Shown here: positions 33,800 to 45,900 of the stretch, piece after piece
Numbering within the stretch: position 1 is the first letter of the stretch
How the letters are laid out: each line of letters starts with the position of its first letter
Assembly (NCBI GenBank): GCA_027704905.1
Contig: JANIIK010000756.1
Location: 1 to 64,000 of the forward strand
Direction of reading: 5' to 3'
DNA length: 64,000 nt
From: Muraenolepis orangiensis
Taxonomy: Eukaryota; Chordata; Actinopteri; Gadiformes; Muraenolepididae
Program-made: the position numbers and the translations under genes
Notes under the pieces: generated by a model
Seen by the model: only the letters and a program-made list of their open reading frames with translations
Database searches by the model: none
What the model was told of the DNA's origin: nothing

Positions 33800-34173
33800 G
33801 ATGATCGCTTTTTAGATCCAAAATAAGTTCCAATTCCCTGCTCTCTTGTCGGTCCCAAACAGCAACACTCCCATCAGTAGAGCCTCTTGTGGCTAGTAGA
33901 GCCCGTTAGCCACGGGTATCGTTCCCAGTTGCTACTCTGAAAATGGCGAACATAGCCTGCTTTAACTACTTGAGTCAGCTCCAGATTGTCAGGTGTTGGA
34001 CGGCCTTTTTTAATAATGTCCATTTTAACATTAAATGGTCGTCTTGAAAATGGTTCACACAATAATTCCGCCACGACATCATCTTCACCTGTTGCCATTT
34101 TGGCGTAAAAAAACCAACGTAGAAAACGTAACATTACGCTAGATCCACTCTCGCGCCAGCCACCACCTTGCAC
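33800..34173 (-). pseudogene. hAT transposase N-terminal fragment (TTF/ZMYM1-like type)
   Basis: The open part encodes 99 aa to a stop at 33874. It includes KKGRPTPDNLELTQVV and ERYPWLTGSTSHKRLY, resembling the region before the TTF-type zinc finger of hAT transposases and ZMYM1-like proteins. The stop sits where a Cys codon is expected, and WECC-like sequence continues in frame after it. The rest of the transposase is missing, so it is non-functional. Assignment is from recalled family features, not a search. Confidence 0.6.
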
Positions 34174-34875
34174 CCTCTAGCTCCATATTGAGCTGCCGGG
34201 GAAATCTGAAAGAATACGCCCATTGGCTACAAATCACGATATGATTGGTTGATCAAATTGTCAATCCAAACGTACGCTATCATTCCGTCTAAGGGCCAAT
34301 GTCAGCGGGAATACTTTGGTTGATTTACGTTGGATATTCTTCCCAGCAACCCAGAAAAATATCTGATTGGTTGCATTGTTTTTCCAACACAAAACCACTC
34401 AAATGCGTCGTGCATGGACCGAGAAAGACAAACAAATCAACGTAACACTGTATTATAACACAGATACCATTCTCATTTATTCATTTTATTTAAATTTTAT
34501 TAAATGTTATTAAATTGTATTACATTTTATTAATACAATTAATTCGATTCTTTGGTTTCATCTGAGAGTTCCAGGGTCTTCTCTGAATACCTTGAAGGCC
34601 CTGACGCTTCACCACTGATAGATATATATATAGAGATAAATAGATACAGTGTGTGTATATATATATAGAGATATTTATATATCTCTATATATATAGAGAG
34701 ATAAATATATACAGTGTGTATATATATCTATATATAGATATATATAGAGATAAATAGATACAGTGTGTATATATAGATATATATAGATATATATAGAGAT
34801 AAATAGATACAGTGTGTATATATATATTTATAGAGATATATATATAGAGATAAATAGATACAGTGTGTGTATATA

Positions 34876-36286
34876 CCGTATTGACCCGAATATAAGACGG
34901 GTTTTTTTTCCTAGAAAAAAATCTGAAAAAGAGGGGTCGTCTTATAATCGGGGTTTAGACTTTTCGATGTACCGTAATTGCACATGTAATTGCGCAACAA
35001 CAGATCGCGCCAAACGACTGTTCCGAGACACCGCGCGACACTTAAAGTAACTCAAAGTCTTAAAGTAACAGTACATAAAAACAGTTACCTGGAGAGATAG
35101 AAATGGAGAGACACAGCGACCAACTTGAAAAAAGTGGCTCAAAAGTAGGGCAAGTTAATAAACAGGAGAGACGAAGTTACGATGCCAATTTTAAGATAAT
35201 GGTGATAAACGACGCAGAGACATCAAACACCTGTCATTGCAACGCAGGACAAGCCCAGCGCCTGCCCTCAGACTTCAGAGGGAAGCTTCTGTCTTATTAG
35301 CGATATGTGATCAAGTTAAGGAAGAAGCACTCATACCCCCTTGATCAGATGGGCAATGCTGAACAAACGCCTGGCCTGTGTATTTTGACATGCCAACATC
35401 TGTCACTGGGCATGAGAAAGGCGACAAATCAGTGATCTACTGATCTACTGGAAACGAGAAGAGCCGAGTAACTGTCATGTTAACGCGCCTCGCAGATGGG
35501 GATTATGGTAGTGCCCAGGCAAAGGGCTGCATGGAGACGGAGCTTGTGGTGGACTGGCTCAAGGTGGCGTGGGGGACTCAGAAAGAAGAGGAACATGTTG
35601 ATTCTGGATGCTTTCCGTGGACACTTGACTGAGCCAGTCAAAACCTAGTGACCTAGTGATCATACCGGGCGGAATGACAAGCCAGCTGCAGGTGTTGGAT
35701 GTGGTCGTTAACAAACCATTCAAGGTTAATCTGCACAAGAGATCCACAGAGTGGCTCCTGGCTGCTAATCACGCACTGACACCGTCTGGAAAAATCCAAA
35801 AGCCTGCAGTACGTTTGCTCTGTGAATGGATCTTGCAAGCATGGGCTTACGTTTCCCCAGAAAGCATTAATGGGTTTAAGAAATGTTGCGTATCAAATGC
35901 CATGGATGGCAGCGAGGATGACGTGATGTGGGAGGAGACGGGGAGCAGACACCGTGAGTGACGATAGCGGGAGTGAGAGGAACAACCAGCGACGTAGAAG
36001 ACGAGCTGAATGAGAAGACGTGATGTGACCAATAGACTGATGTTCTGTTTCATTGCTCTACTATTTGATTGCACTACTGTTTTATTGCACTACTGTTTCA
36101 TTGCAATCTATCTAGCCTGTTTTGTTTTTGTTTGCCAAGTTAGGCAAATTTGAACACAATGTGTGATGTGTGTTATCATTATTTTCTGTCTTCAAAAAAA
36201 ATAAAACATTTTTTTTTCCAAAAATGAGTCTTGAAAAAGAGGGGTCGTCTTATAATCGGGGTCGTCTTATATTCGGGTCAATACGG
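34876..36286 (+). mobile_element. Pogo/Tigger-like Tc1-mariner element, internally deleted
   Basis: Perfect terminal repeats CCGTATTGACCCGAATATAA at the left end and its inverse at the right (ending TTCGGGTCAATACGG), each bordered by TA (34874-34875, 36287-36288), the usual mariner target duplication. Inside each terminus lies an inverted GGGGTCGTCTTATAATCGGG. Transposase remnants are in plus orientation. Inserted in the same AT-rich satellite as the hAT element. Confidence 0.85.
35103..35960 (+). pseudogene. Pogo-type DDE transposase remnant
   Basis: Fragments in different frames. 35103-35300 starts MERHSDQLEKSG and contains RRSYDANFKIMVINDAETSN (DNA-binding N-terminus), then jumps to AQRLPSDFRGKLLSY, missing the intervening helix-turn-helix. 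Later pieces read LRKKHSYPLDQMGNAEQT, DAFRGHLTEPVK and IIPGGMTSQLQVLDV, the last with the typical DDE_1 downstream motif, followed by VSNAMDGSEDDVMWEE. Multiple stops, frameshifts and deletions. The host-acting transposase function is lost. Confidence 0.72.
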
Positions 36287-36318
<32 letters not shown>

Positions 36319-36342
36319 TATATACAGAGATAAATATATACA

Positions 36343-36375
<33 letters not shown>

Positions 36376-36790
36376 GAGATATATATATAGAGATAAATAG
36401 ATACAGTGTATGTATATATGTATATATCTATAGATATATAGATATATATATATAGAGAGATAAATAGATACAGTGTGTATATATATATATATAAAGAGAT
36501 ATATATATAGAGATAAATAGATACAGTGTGTATATATATATTTATAGAGATATATATATAGAGATAAATAGATACAGTGTGTGTATATATATATCTATAT
36601 ATATAGATATATATATAGAGAGATAAATAGATACAGTGTGTGTATATATATATATATAAAGAGAGATATATATAGAGATAAATAGATACAGTGTATGTAT
36701 ATATCTATATATCTATAGATATATAGATATATATATAGAGAGATAAATAGATACAGTGTGTATATATATATATACACAATATATATATAT

Positions 36791-38010
36791 TGTCAGGAAA
36801 CAACACAAGAAGAATCCAAACCAGCAAGACTATGAACCATTTTAGAGGAACTTCTCAAGAGTTGCAGTCAGTAATCAATAGTCTATAAAGTATCGTCAGA
36901 GACTGTGTGTGTCTGAGCTTCTAGTCATCAGAGCTCTCTGTCTATGGTTCATATTTTAATAAGGTTATTATAGTTCATGACTGAGTGAAGTCATGGAACA
37001 ACAGCCTAGAAGAGGTTAGTCTGAAAGGAACTGAACTGGGAGGGGAACTGGACCAACTGGTTCATCATGCTTTGATACCGAGTCAGAGATACTGTAGTCA
37101 ACTCTGATCTGTGATGTATCATCAATATATATCACTAATATATCATCATATATCACTTTATTACAGCAGGAAGAAGACTAAGATACTGTAGTCAACTCTG
37201 ATCTGTGATGTATCATCAATATATATCACTAATATATCATCATATATCACTTTATTACAGCAGGAAGAAGACTAAGATACTGTAGTCAACTCTGATCTGT
37301 GATGTATCATCAATATATATCACTAATATATCATCATATATCACTTCATTACAGCAGGAAGAAGACTAAGATACTGTGGTCTGTAGTCAGTAGAGGAAGT
37401 ACTCAGTACATGCTGTATAATAGGTACATTGTCAGTACCTTTACTCAGTATAATAGGTACATTGTCAGTACATGTACTCAGTAGAATAGGTACATTCTTG
37501 TCACGGTCCAACCCAGCTCTTCACGCTCCTAGTCCTGGATCTCCGCGGGCTTCCTGGATCCGCGATGTCACCGGACTCCGTTCCGAAATGCCACTCCGTG
37601 TTTTCCCTGTCAGCCGTTTCACACTGAACTCACCTGTTGTCAATCGCTCCTCATTGACCAAGCTGTATTCAAGCCATGTCTTTTGTGTTACTCAATGCTG
37701 GATTATCACCCGGATTTTTTCCGAAAGCCTCACGTCTATTGATCCTCCGTGCTTTGACCCTCACCTGGAGAACAACCTTGTTTTTGCCTGTTTTGTACCT
37801 TTTTTGTACCTCTGCCTCAACCCTCGACATCCTGTTGACGACCTCTGCTTGCCTTGACCACCTTTTTGGATTTGCCATGTCTGTACCTTTTGCCGTTTGC
37901 TGGCGTTAATCGGCGTGTGCGCCAATCATTAAACACCTGTTCTACCTGGCTTCTGTCATTCTGCTTTCGGGTCCTATACCTCTACCCTGCCCTGACACAT
38001 CCTTGGTCCT
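36791..38010 (+). repeat. Gene-less amplicon copy: spacer, 94-bp satellite (x3), 30-bp repeat, LTR-like block
   Basis: 36793-37084 spacer module; 37085-37385 three 94-bp units; 37386-37498 30-bp repeats; 37499-38008 the long form of the LTR-like block, which stops at CATCCTTGGTCCT where a LINE begins. The continuation present after 11570 is missing here because of that insertion. Confidence 0.8.
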
Positions 38011-40012
38011 TCTTCTTTCGTGTAACGTCAGAGGTCCAACTTGGTGTCGTGTAGCCATGCCCGCATCTCTGGTCCTATGTCGAAGAGGCTGGCTTCCGAG
38101 GGTGGTCTATATAAGAGGCAGATGGTGATTATATGGTCGGCGGTCTGGTCAGGGTCACCGCATTCGCATGCCGCACTGTCCGCCAAGCCCCACGTCTTCA
38201 TTGATGTTTTAAAGCGACCGACCCCAGTTCGTAGACGGTTCAGTGTGGTCCATTGCCGGCGTGGTAGGTCGTCTCCTCCAATGGCGCCATCTCCTGGGTC
38301 CCAGATGTAACAGTAGATTCGGGAGGGCCCAGCTGACTCCCACTCCTGCTTCCAAGCTGCTGCCAACCATGCATCTCTGGAGATGTCCTCAGAGGTGGAG
38401 TTGAGCATCTCTTGTGCTGCCTTGTTGTAGGGGTGGCGGGACTTGAGTCTGCTTGGAGGTGCTGGTGTTATTGTGGTGTTGTGCAGGATGTGCCAGTCAT
38501 ACTTTTGTGCCTTCCTGGCCAGGGCGAGGGTGGCAGCCTCCCGTCGGAGGCCGGCCGGTGCTTTTCCCGCGAGGACTGGCAAGAGGGACACAGGGGTAGG
38601 CTTTAAGCATCCAGTTATTATTCGGAGGGAGGTATTGATAGCCTTGTCGACCTTTCTCGCATGAGGGCTTCTGCTCCAGACTGGGACGCAGTATTCCGCT
38701 GCAGAGAAGACCAGGGCTTGGGTGGATATTCGCAGCGTCTTAGCGGAGGCTCCCCAGGTTGTTCCAGCGAGGCGGCGGATCAGCGCGACCCTGGATGTCA
38801 CCTTGGCCTTGACTTCTTCCAGGTGTTGTTTGAAGGATAATGTCCGATACAGACGCACTCCAAGATACTTCGGGGCTTGCTGGACCTCCAGACATTTATT
38901 GTCAACGCGCACCTCAAGTTCCCTCCTGGCTTCTCTGGTGCTAGGGTGGTATGCCGCTGCGACTGATTTTCCGACGCTGAGCTGTAGACGCCACCTTCGA
39001 AGGTATGCTACCAGTGTGCCCATGTCTTCGTTAAGCCCCTCTTCCATCGCCTTCCACGTTGGTCGGCTCAGCATGATGGCAAGATCGTCTGCGTAGCCAT
39101 ACTTTCTGGATGCTGTATCAGGTAGGTCGTGGATGTAAACATTGAACAGCATCGGCGAGAGAACAGACCCCTGCGGTACCCCGTTCTTCAGTCTTCTGAG
39201 CCTACTGCACTGGCCACTGCTGGTCTGGAGGTTGAAGCTGCGGTTGGAAGGTGTCTCCATGATGAACTTCACCATGTGGCGGTCCGGTATTGTCCTCAGC
39301 AGCTTCAGGTGGAGTCCCCGGTGCCACACGGTGTCATATGCAGCAGTCAGATCCAGGTACACTACCCCAGCTTTTTCATTGTCCTGGAAGCTGTCCTCGA
39401 TGTCCTGACAGAGTAGTGTTACCTGGTCTGCTGTTGATCTTCCACGACGGAAACCAGCTTGTTCCCGTGTGAGCTGTGAGTCCACCACTGGCTCAATGCG
39501 GCTATGGACCATCCTCTCCAAGATCTTAAATGGGACACAGAGCAACGAGATTGGTCTGTATGACTTGGGGTCTTCTGCAGGTTTATTTGGCTTCGGCAGG
39601 GCTATGACAGAGGCACGGCGCCAAGTCTTTTGGAGCTTTAATCTCTGGTAGCATGATGTATAGAAAGCACAGAGCCAGCCAGATGTTGTTGTGCTCTGGT
39701 GGATGACGAACTCCGGGTGGATGTTGTCATGGCCAGGGGATTTGCCTGGTTTGAGCTTGCTCATGGCCTCACTGAGTTCCTCTGCTGTGAATTCTCCCGA
39801 GAGGTTGGAATCGACACTGGCCGCTCCCGAGATGCAAGACACCTCACGTGATGTCAGTCGGGCAAAGTCTTTGTCAGCATCCGGGAAGCGGCCGTTCTTC
39901 AGGAGCTGGGATGCGATGGCGTTTGCTGTGACTGGGCAGCTGTGGGGTATTGTATTTCTGCCTGTCAGCTGGTTGATGGTCTGCCACGCCTTGCGACTAG
40001 AATGGGTAATCT
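38009..40012 (-). mobile_element. I/Nimb-like LINE, 5'-truncated
   Basis: Homologous to the intact element at 42988-46170. The 3' end (plus CTTCTTCTTTCGTGTAACG at 38009) matches that element's 3' end. The 5' part breaks within the endonuclease-RT linker at about 40010, where copia RT sequence on the other strand begins. Confidence 0.8.
38028..40009 (-). pseudogene. I/Nimb-like reverse transcriptase, N-terminally truncated
   Basis: The open frame continues through the RT: HSSRKAWQTINQL, SPGHDNIHPEF, GFRRGRSTADQVTL, LDLTAAYDTVWH, GVPQGSVLSPMLF and the active-site YADD (GYADDLAIML). The C-terminal part has LVFSAAEYCVPVWSR and a Cys-His segment CECGDPDQTADHIITIC, ending DTKLDL at 38028. No stops occur, but the endonuclease domain is missing. 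The apparent N-terminal extension into 40100 is antisense copia sequence, so the ORF there is chimeric by chance. Confidence 0.8.
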
Positions 40013-40918
40013 TGCTAATATGGGTTGACGATCTGATCATAGCAGCCAGTAGTGAGGATGTACTGAAAAGTGGAAAGAGGAGGCTCACTGAAAGGTTCAA
40101 AATGAAAGATTTGGGAAAGTTGAAGTATTTTCTGGGAATAGATTTTGAACAAGCAGAAGGTCAAGTCAAAATGTCACAGAAGAGATATGTGAGTCAAATA
40201 TTGGAGAAGTTTGAAATGCAGGATTGCAGGTCTAGGGAACCAAGAAAGTCCAGAGAAGCAGTGGGAAGTTGAATGGACTTGTCTACCTGCACTCCACCAG
40301 ATATACATTTAGTGGGCACTAAACTATCTCAGCATTTTGCCCAACCAACAGTGGAACACCGGAACACAATTAAACACGTGTTCAGATACCTTAAAGGTAC
40401 AGCAGAAAAGGAGTTATGCTTCAAAAGAAATACCACAGAAAGACTAAGAGTCTAAGAGTGTACCGTGATGCTGCCTGGCCATCAGATGTAACAGACACAC
40501 GCAGCACAACAGGATACAGCGCTAGTCTAAGTAAAGGAAGTGCTTTGATCTCATGGAAAACAAGGAAACAGCCAACAGTGGCATGGTCTACTCGCCAGGC
40601 AGAATACATGTCTTTAGCAGCAGCTATACAGGAATGGATCTATTTGAAACAGCTACTCAGAGGTATAGACAGATACCAATATGGACAAACAAAGGTGTAT
40701 GAAGACCACCAAGGTCCTATAGCACTAGCCAGAAACCCAGTGAACAGGCAACGGTGCAAGCACATTGATATTAAGTAGCACTTCATAAGGGAAACTGTAA
40801 ATAGTGGAAATGTATCTTTGGAATACTGTCCTACTGACCAAATGACTGCTGATGTAATGACAAAACCAGCCACCAAGTCTAAACTAAAGAAGTTTGCACA
40901 GGACATGTTTGGCACTTA
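40013..40918 (+). pseudogene. Copia pol fragment: RT end and RNase H, with nonsense and frameshift
   Basis: RT part: WVDDLII (the YVDD-box equivalent), MKDLGKLKYFLGIDFEQ, KRYVSQILEKFEM. RNase H part: RYLKGTAEKELCFKR, SKGSALISWKTRKQ, STRQAEYMSLAAA, RCKHIDIK, then HFIRETVNSG and MTADVMTKP. Breaks: TGA at 40270-40272 in place of the codon after VGS, a frameshift near 40440-40455, and a TAG at 40776-40778 after HIDIK. It would have supplied reverse transcription in virus-like particles; this copy is dead. Confidence 0.82.
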
Positions 40919-41255
40919 GGTGAAACTTTATTTTTGTGTTTTGTTTTTTGTTTTTCATGCAATCCATTGAGCTAAGAGCGAGTGGGAGTGTTAAGTGTTG
41001 TCACTAGATTGCACCCTTACTCATTGTATTACGGTAGTAATATTGTGTATGTTCTATTAAAGTGTTTACGGTACGCTCATGACGTCACCACGCTGTACGT
41101 GAGCAGCGCACGCTTCGGTGCTCAGACTGCAGAATATACAGTCGCATGTTATGTTGCCTGAATAAATATGCCGACAGGCTGAAGAGTTAATCACCGAGTG
41201 AAAGCTTTACTTGTTATCCACAATTACGCGGAAGATTGCGCATCCAAGCTTTACA
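40013..41255 (+). mobile_element. Ty1/copia retrotransposon 3' part with 3' LTR
   Basis: It begins inside the RT (LLIWVDDLIIAASSED) and continues through RNase H to a purine-rich stretch (GAGCGAGTGGGAG, 40976-40988) just before the LTR. The LTR is 40989-41255 (267 bp), starting TGTTAAGTGTTGTCACTAG and ending AAGCTTTACA, with AATAAATATG inside. All 5' parts (gag, protease, integrase) are absent. Confidence 0.85.
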
Positions 41256-41656
41256 CCACTACTACTAAAAAAAACGATCTTTTAAAAACGTATTAAAGTG
41301 TTTAGACAACAGTTTAAAGTGGTTGTAATGTCCCTATATGTGTATATATCCCCATCTATATTCTACAACTACCACTACTACTAAAAAAAACGATCTTTTA
41401 AAAACGTATTAAAGTGTTTAGACAACAGTTTAAAGTGGTTGTAATGTTCCTATATGTGTATATATCCCCATCTATATTCTACTACTACCACTACTACTAA
41501 AAAAAACGATCTTTTAAAAACGTATTAAAGTGTTTAGACAACAGTTTAAAGTGGTTGTAATGTCCCTATATGTGTATATATCTCTATCTATATGAGTGAT
41601 GGAGTAGCGTAGGGCTTGATATAAACATATAATACACATCTACGTTTGCCCTGAAG
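41256..41656 (+). repeat. ~110-bp leader repeat (three units) upstream of gene C
   Basis: Three tandem units with CACTACTACTAAAAAAAACG and AGTGTTTAGACAACAGTTTA, then ATGAGTGATGGAGTAGCGTA and the promoter. Same modules as at 27607 and, inverted, 17130-17410. Confidence 0.85.
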
Positions 41657-41716
41657 TGACGTCATCGCGTGGCCCCGCCCCCCATGACGTCACAAAGCTT
41701 AGCGGAGCATAAAAGG
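41657..41716 (+). promoter_or_regulatory. Gene C core promoter: two CREs, GC box, TATA-like box
   Basis: TGACGTCA at 41657-41664 and 41685-41692, GC box between them (41671-41683), CATAAAAGG at 41708-41716. Layout and spacing as in genes A and B. Confidence 0.75.
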
Positions 41717-41741
41717 CAAGACGCGACGCGGAGATAACAGT

Positions 41742-41822
41742 TCCTCTTTGAGACGCGACGAGGAGAGAACAGTTGAAAGGACACCAGCCTTTGTCCAACT
41801 AAGCGGTGGACAGCGTTCTAAG
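41742..41822 (+). other. Gene C non-coding first exon (predicted)
   Basis: Ends at GTTCTAAG|GTGAGTAG (donor at 41823). Start approximate. The next intron (41823-42332) contains (AGT)n and (CT)n tracts at about 42080-42255 and ends with acceptor TGTGTTCTAG. Confidence 0.65.
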
Positions 41823-42223
41823 GTGAGTAGTGAGTGTTGACCAAGGGCTTCAAAGAGTTAGTTCTGCACCAGGGAGCCTGTTCCAACGGACACACTTTGA
41901 TGGTGGACCATTGTTAAGTTCATGTAGTATTAGATGTGTATTATATGTTTATATCAAGCCCTACGCTACTCCATCACTCATATAGATAGATATATATTCA
42001 CATATAGGGACATTAGAACCTGTTTAAACTGTTGTCTAAACACCTTAATACGTTTTTAAAAGATCGTTTTTTAGTAGAATTCGAGTAGTAGTAGTATTAG
42101 TAGTAGTAGTAATAGTTGCTAGTAGTAGTAGTTAGTAGTATTATAAGTAGTAATTAGTAGTAGTAGTTGTAGTAGTAGAATAAGGTAGTGGTAGTACTCT
42201 CTCTCTCTCTCACTGTCTTTCGC

Positions 42224-42254
<31 letters not shown>

Positions 42255-42905
42255 TTACAGTACACTTTAACACTTTAATACGTTAAAAAAAAAAAAGGTT
42301 GTTTTCTAACTTGATTCAACAATGTGTTCTAGGAATGGCCTCTGCTAAATCTTCCTGGTCTGAGGAGAACTTTTCCTGTTTCGTCTGTCTGGATGTGTTC
42401 AAGAGTCCAGTTTCCACACCATGTGGACACAACTTCTGTAGAGCCTGTATCACCACGTTCTGGGAGGACCAGGTCCAGTTCAAATGTCCTCTTTGCAACG
42501 AGCTGTTCCCCACAAGACCCGATCTACGGGTCAATACCCTCTTATCGGAGATGGTGGACGAGTTTAGACGGTCCGTACCGGTCAAAGAGCAGCCTTGTGT
42601 TGAACCAGGAGAAGAGGGGGACCACAGGTCCCATTCTGTTGTACGTCTGAAGGAGGAATATGAGCAGAATAAGGCCCAGCTGGGGAAGATAGACTCACAC
42701 GCAGGGACCTTGAGGAGATCCCTGGATCAGCTGAAGGAGACACTGGACATGGAGATGAAGAAACAGCTTGACCTGATGTCGACTCTAAAGACGTGTAAGT
42801 GTCTGTTTAGTTTGAGTCATCACAACAACACACTAACTCCTCAGATTGAAAGTCCATCCACACAGCAGGAGGTGACGTCCTACTGGGAATGAACATGATG
42901 TTGGA

Positions 42906-42953
42906 CATCATGTATCTTATCAATATATTAATATATTGATAAGATACATGATG
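42906..42953. repeat. 48-bp perfect palindrome in the gene C intron
   Basis: It runs from CATCATGTATCTTATC through the ATATTAATAT centre to GATAAGATACATGATG, each arm 24 bases. Related palindromes lie in the introns of A (about 14669-14707), B (28700-28915) and D (about 62845-62878). A second copy directly to the right is the LINE insertion site. Confidence 0.9.
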
Positions 42954-42987
42954 GTGGACATCATGTATCTTATCAATATATTAATAT

Positions 42988-45900
42988 CTTCTTCTTTCGT
43001 GTATCATCATCATATGTCCAGCTCAGTGTCACAAAGCCACGCTCTCGTCTCTGGTCCCACATGGAAGAGGCCAGCCTCTGAAGGAGGTCTGTACAGAGGA
43101 CAGGTGGTGATTATGTGGTCGGCAGTCTGCTCAGGCTCGCCACACTCACATACTGCGCTGTCTGCCAGGCCCCACTCCTTCATGGACGCTTTGAAGCGAC
43201 CAACCCCAGTACGGAGGCGGTTCAGCAGGGTCCAATGCCGGCGTGGTAGATGTTCTCCTTCGACTCCATCTCCCGGATCTTGGATGTGATGGTGCAGACG
43301 TGTGGGCTCAGCCGACTCCCATTCCTGCTTCCAGGAAGTTGCTAGCCATGCCCTTGTAGACAGGTCCTCAGGGATGGAACCAAGCATCTCTTGTGCTGTC
43401 CTGTTGTAGGGGTGACGGGACTTGAGTCTGCTTGGGGGCGCTGCCTTTGTTGTTGTTTCATGCAGGATATGCCAGTCATGTTCTTGGGCTTTCCTTGCAA
43501 GTGCGAGGATAGCGGCCTCTCGTCGGAGACCGGCCGGGGCAATTCCCGCTAGGACTGGCAGGTAGGACACGGGGGTGGGCTTTAGGCAACCGGTTATGAT
43601 CCGAAGGGCATTGTTGATGATAGGATCAACCTTCTTCACATGTGGGCTTCTACTCCAGACTGGGGCGCAGTATTCGGCAGCAGAGAACACCAGGGCTTGT
43701 GTGGAGATTCGTAGTGTCCTGGCGGAGGCACCCCAGGTTGTGCCAGCAAGGCGGCGGATAAGCGAGACCCTTGCTGTCACTTTGGCTCTCACTTCCTCAA
43801 GGTGCCGTTTGTAGGACAGTGTCCTGTCCAGCCGAACACCGAGGTACTTGGGGGCTAGTTGGTGCTCCAGACGCTTGTTGTCGACGGACACCGACAGTTC
43901 CCTTTTGGCCTCTCCGTTGCACAGGTGGTATGCGGCCGACACAGTCTTCCCAGTACTGAGCTGCAGACGCCACTTGCGCAGGTAGGCAGCCAAGATGCTC
44001 ATGTCCTGGTTGAGACCCTGTTCCACCGCTGACCATGTTGTTCGACGCAACATGATGGCCAGATCATCCGCGTAACCATATTGTCTGGATGTTGTCTCCG
44101 GGAGGTCGTGGATGTAAATATTGAACAGCAGTGGTGAGAGGACAGACCCCTGTGGCACCCCGTTTCTCAATCTCCTCAGTCTGCTTCGCTGGCCATCGCT
44201 GGTTCGGAGGATGAAGCTGCGGTTGGACAGCATCTCCATTATGAACTTCACCATATGCCGGTCTGGGATAGTCCTCAGCAGCTTCAGGTGAAGTCCACGG
44301 TGCCAGACGGTGTCATATGCGGCTGTTAGGTCAAGCAACACAACCCCAACTTTCTCTTTGGCCTGAAAGCTGTCCTCGATGTCCTGGGTGAGCAGGGTTA
44401 CCTGATCTACTGTTGACCTGCCCCGCCGGAAACCAGCCTGTTCCCTTGGAAGCTGTGGGTCCACTACTGGCTCTATGCGGCTGAGGATCATCCTCTCCAT
44501 TATCTTGAATGGGACGCAGAGCAGCGAGATGGGTCTGTAGGCCTTAGGGTCTTCCGCAGTTTTGCCTGGTTTCAGCAGGGCAATAACAGCAGCACGGCGC
44601 CAGGTCTTCGGCAGTTTGGACCTCTGGAAGCAGGATGAGAAAAAAGAGCACAGCCAGGCAGATGTTGTCTCACTCTGGTGGGTCACGAACTCTGGGTGGA
44701 TGTTGTCATGCCCCGGGGACTTGCCTTGCCTAAGGTTGCCGATGGCCGCCCTAAGTTCAGCTGTTGAAAACTGTCCGGACATGTCAACATCGACACTGTA
44801 TGCCCTAGAGAGGGAAGATATCTCGCACAGTGTAGAGCGGGCGAAGTTCTTATCTGAACCTTGGAATTGGCTGTTCTTCAGGAGCTGGGCTGCAATGGCA
44901 TCTGCTGTCACAGGGCACTTGGGGGGTGTTGTTTTCCTGCCAGTGAGCTGGTTGATGGTCTGCCACGCCTTACGGCTGGAATGGGTGAAATCGATTGACT
45001 CAACGGTTTCAGTCCATCTGGCCCTTCGGGTGGCGTCCAGCTTGTGGAGTAGTGCCGTTGCAGTCGCTTCCACATCCTCCCTTGAGCCAGCCTGCTGATG
45101 TTCACGCAGTAGGTGGTTGCACTCTTCGTCCCAGCCCGGGATGTAGCTCGCATTGTAGCCGCGAGGGATCGTCTTCTTTGCTGCACTTAGGAGAACTTCG
45201 CAGTAGGCTGCATATGCTGAGTCCACATCAGCAATGTCTGGGTCCGGGAGACAGGCTGATGTTCTCTCTGTCTCCGTGGTGAATGCCTGCCAGTTGGCCT
45301 TCCGGAAGTTCCACCTACGGACAGGTTTACCCTCTACCGGCTGCACCAGTGAGGGGGCTTTGATGACAGACGGTCGGTGGTGTGACCGGGGGAACCTATC
45401 GATGACCTGTCTCTCCGGAATTGGGTCGCTGTTGTGGCATACAGCAAATGCGAGGTCTGGGTTGGTGAAGGTGTTCCATCTTGAAGAGTGGAAACTTGGT
45501 GGCTCTTTGGGGTCGAACAGGAGCTGAGCATTGGCGTTGGAGGCCCACTCACACAGCGTCTCTCCGTCTGGTGTAGTGTGGGAGTATCCCCAGTCAGTGT
45601 GCTGGCAGTTAAAGTCCCCTGCATAGATGGCGGGTGCCTGGGCAAGCGGGAGGGCCGACACGGTCAGTGTAGATGGTGGAGGCTTGTACACATTTACAAC
45701 AGTTGTTGCCTGTATCTTGGTGGACAGCCACTCAACGCTGGCACTTGGTGGAGATTGGCCAGTGGCTGTCCACCCCAGATCAGACCTCACAAAGGTCGCA
45801 ATACCGTGATGTCTGCTGAGGATGGAACCAGCTAGGTGGAACCCGGGCAGCTTGAGGGTGTCTTCAACCATACAGTGGGTTTCCTGTAGGAGGACAGCTG

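Larger units (their letters stand above)
32675..34617 (-). mobile_element. hAT element remnant (~1.94 kb) with 8-bp target-site duplication
   Basis: Terminal inverted repeats: CAGTGGCGAAGCGTGTC at the left and, inverted at the right end, CAGTGGTGAAGCGTCAGG. ATAGATAT flanks both sides (32667-32674 and 34618-34625), an 8-bp duplication as made by hAT transposases. A minus-strand transposase N-terminal fragment lies at 34173-33800, consistent with minus orientation. A MITE (32717-33069) and a fold-back segment (33331-33549) lie inside. Confidence 0.82.
32441..36790. repeat. AT-rich satellite with unit AGATAAATAGATACAGTGTG, split by two DNA transposons
   Basis: Units of roughly 45-60 bp combine AGAGATAAATAGATACAGTG with variable (TA)n. 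Visible segments are 32441-32674, 34618-34875 and 36287-36790, separated by a hAT element and a pogo-like element. ORFs rich in Tyr/Ile are repeat artefacts. Confidence 0.9.

Noticed and set aside
39691..40272. 193-aa plus ORF that seems to fuse a novel N-terminus to copia RT
   Set aside because: The N-terminal part is antisense LINE sequence; the fusion is a chance open frame across the LINE/copia junction.
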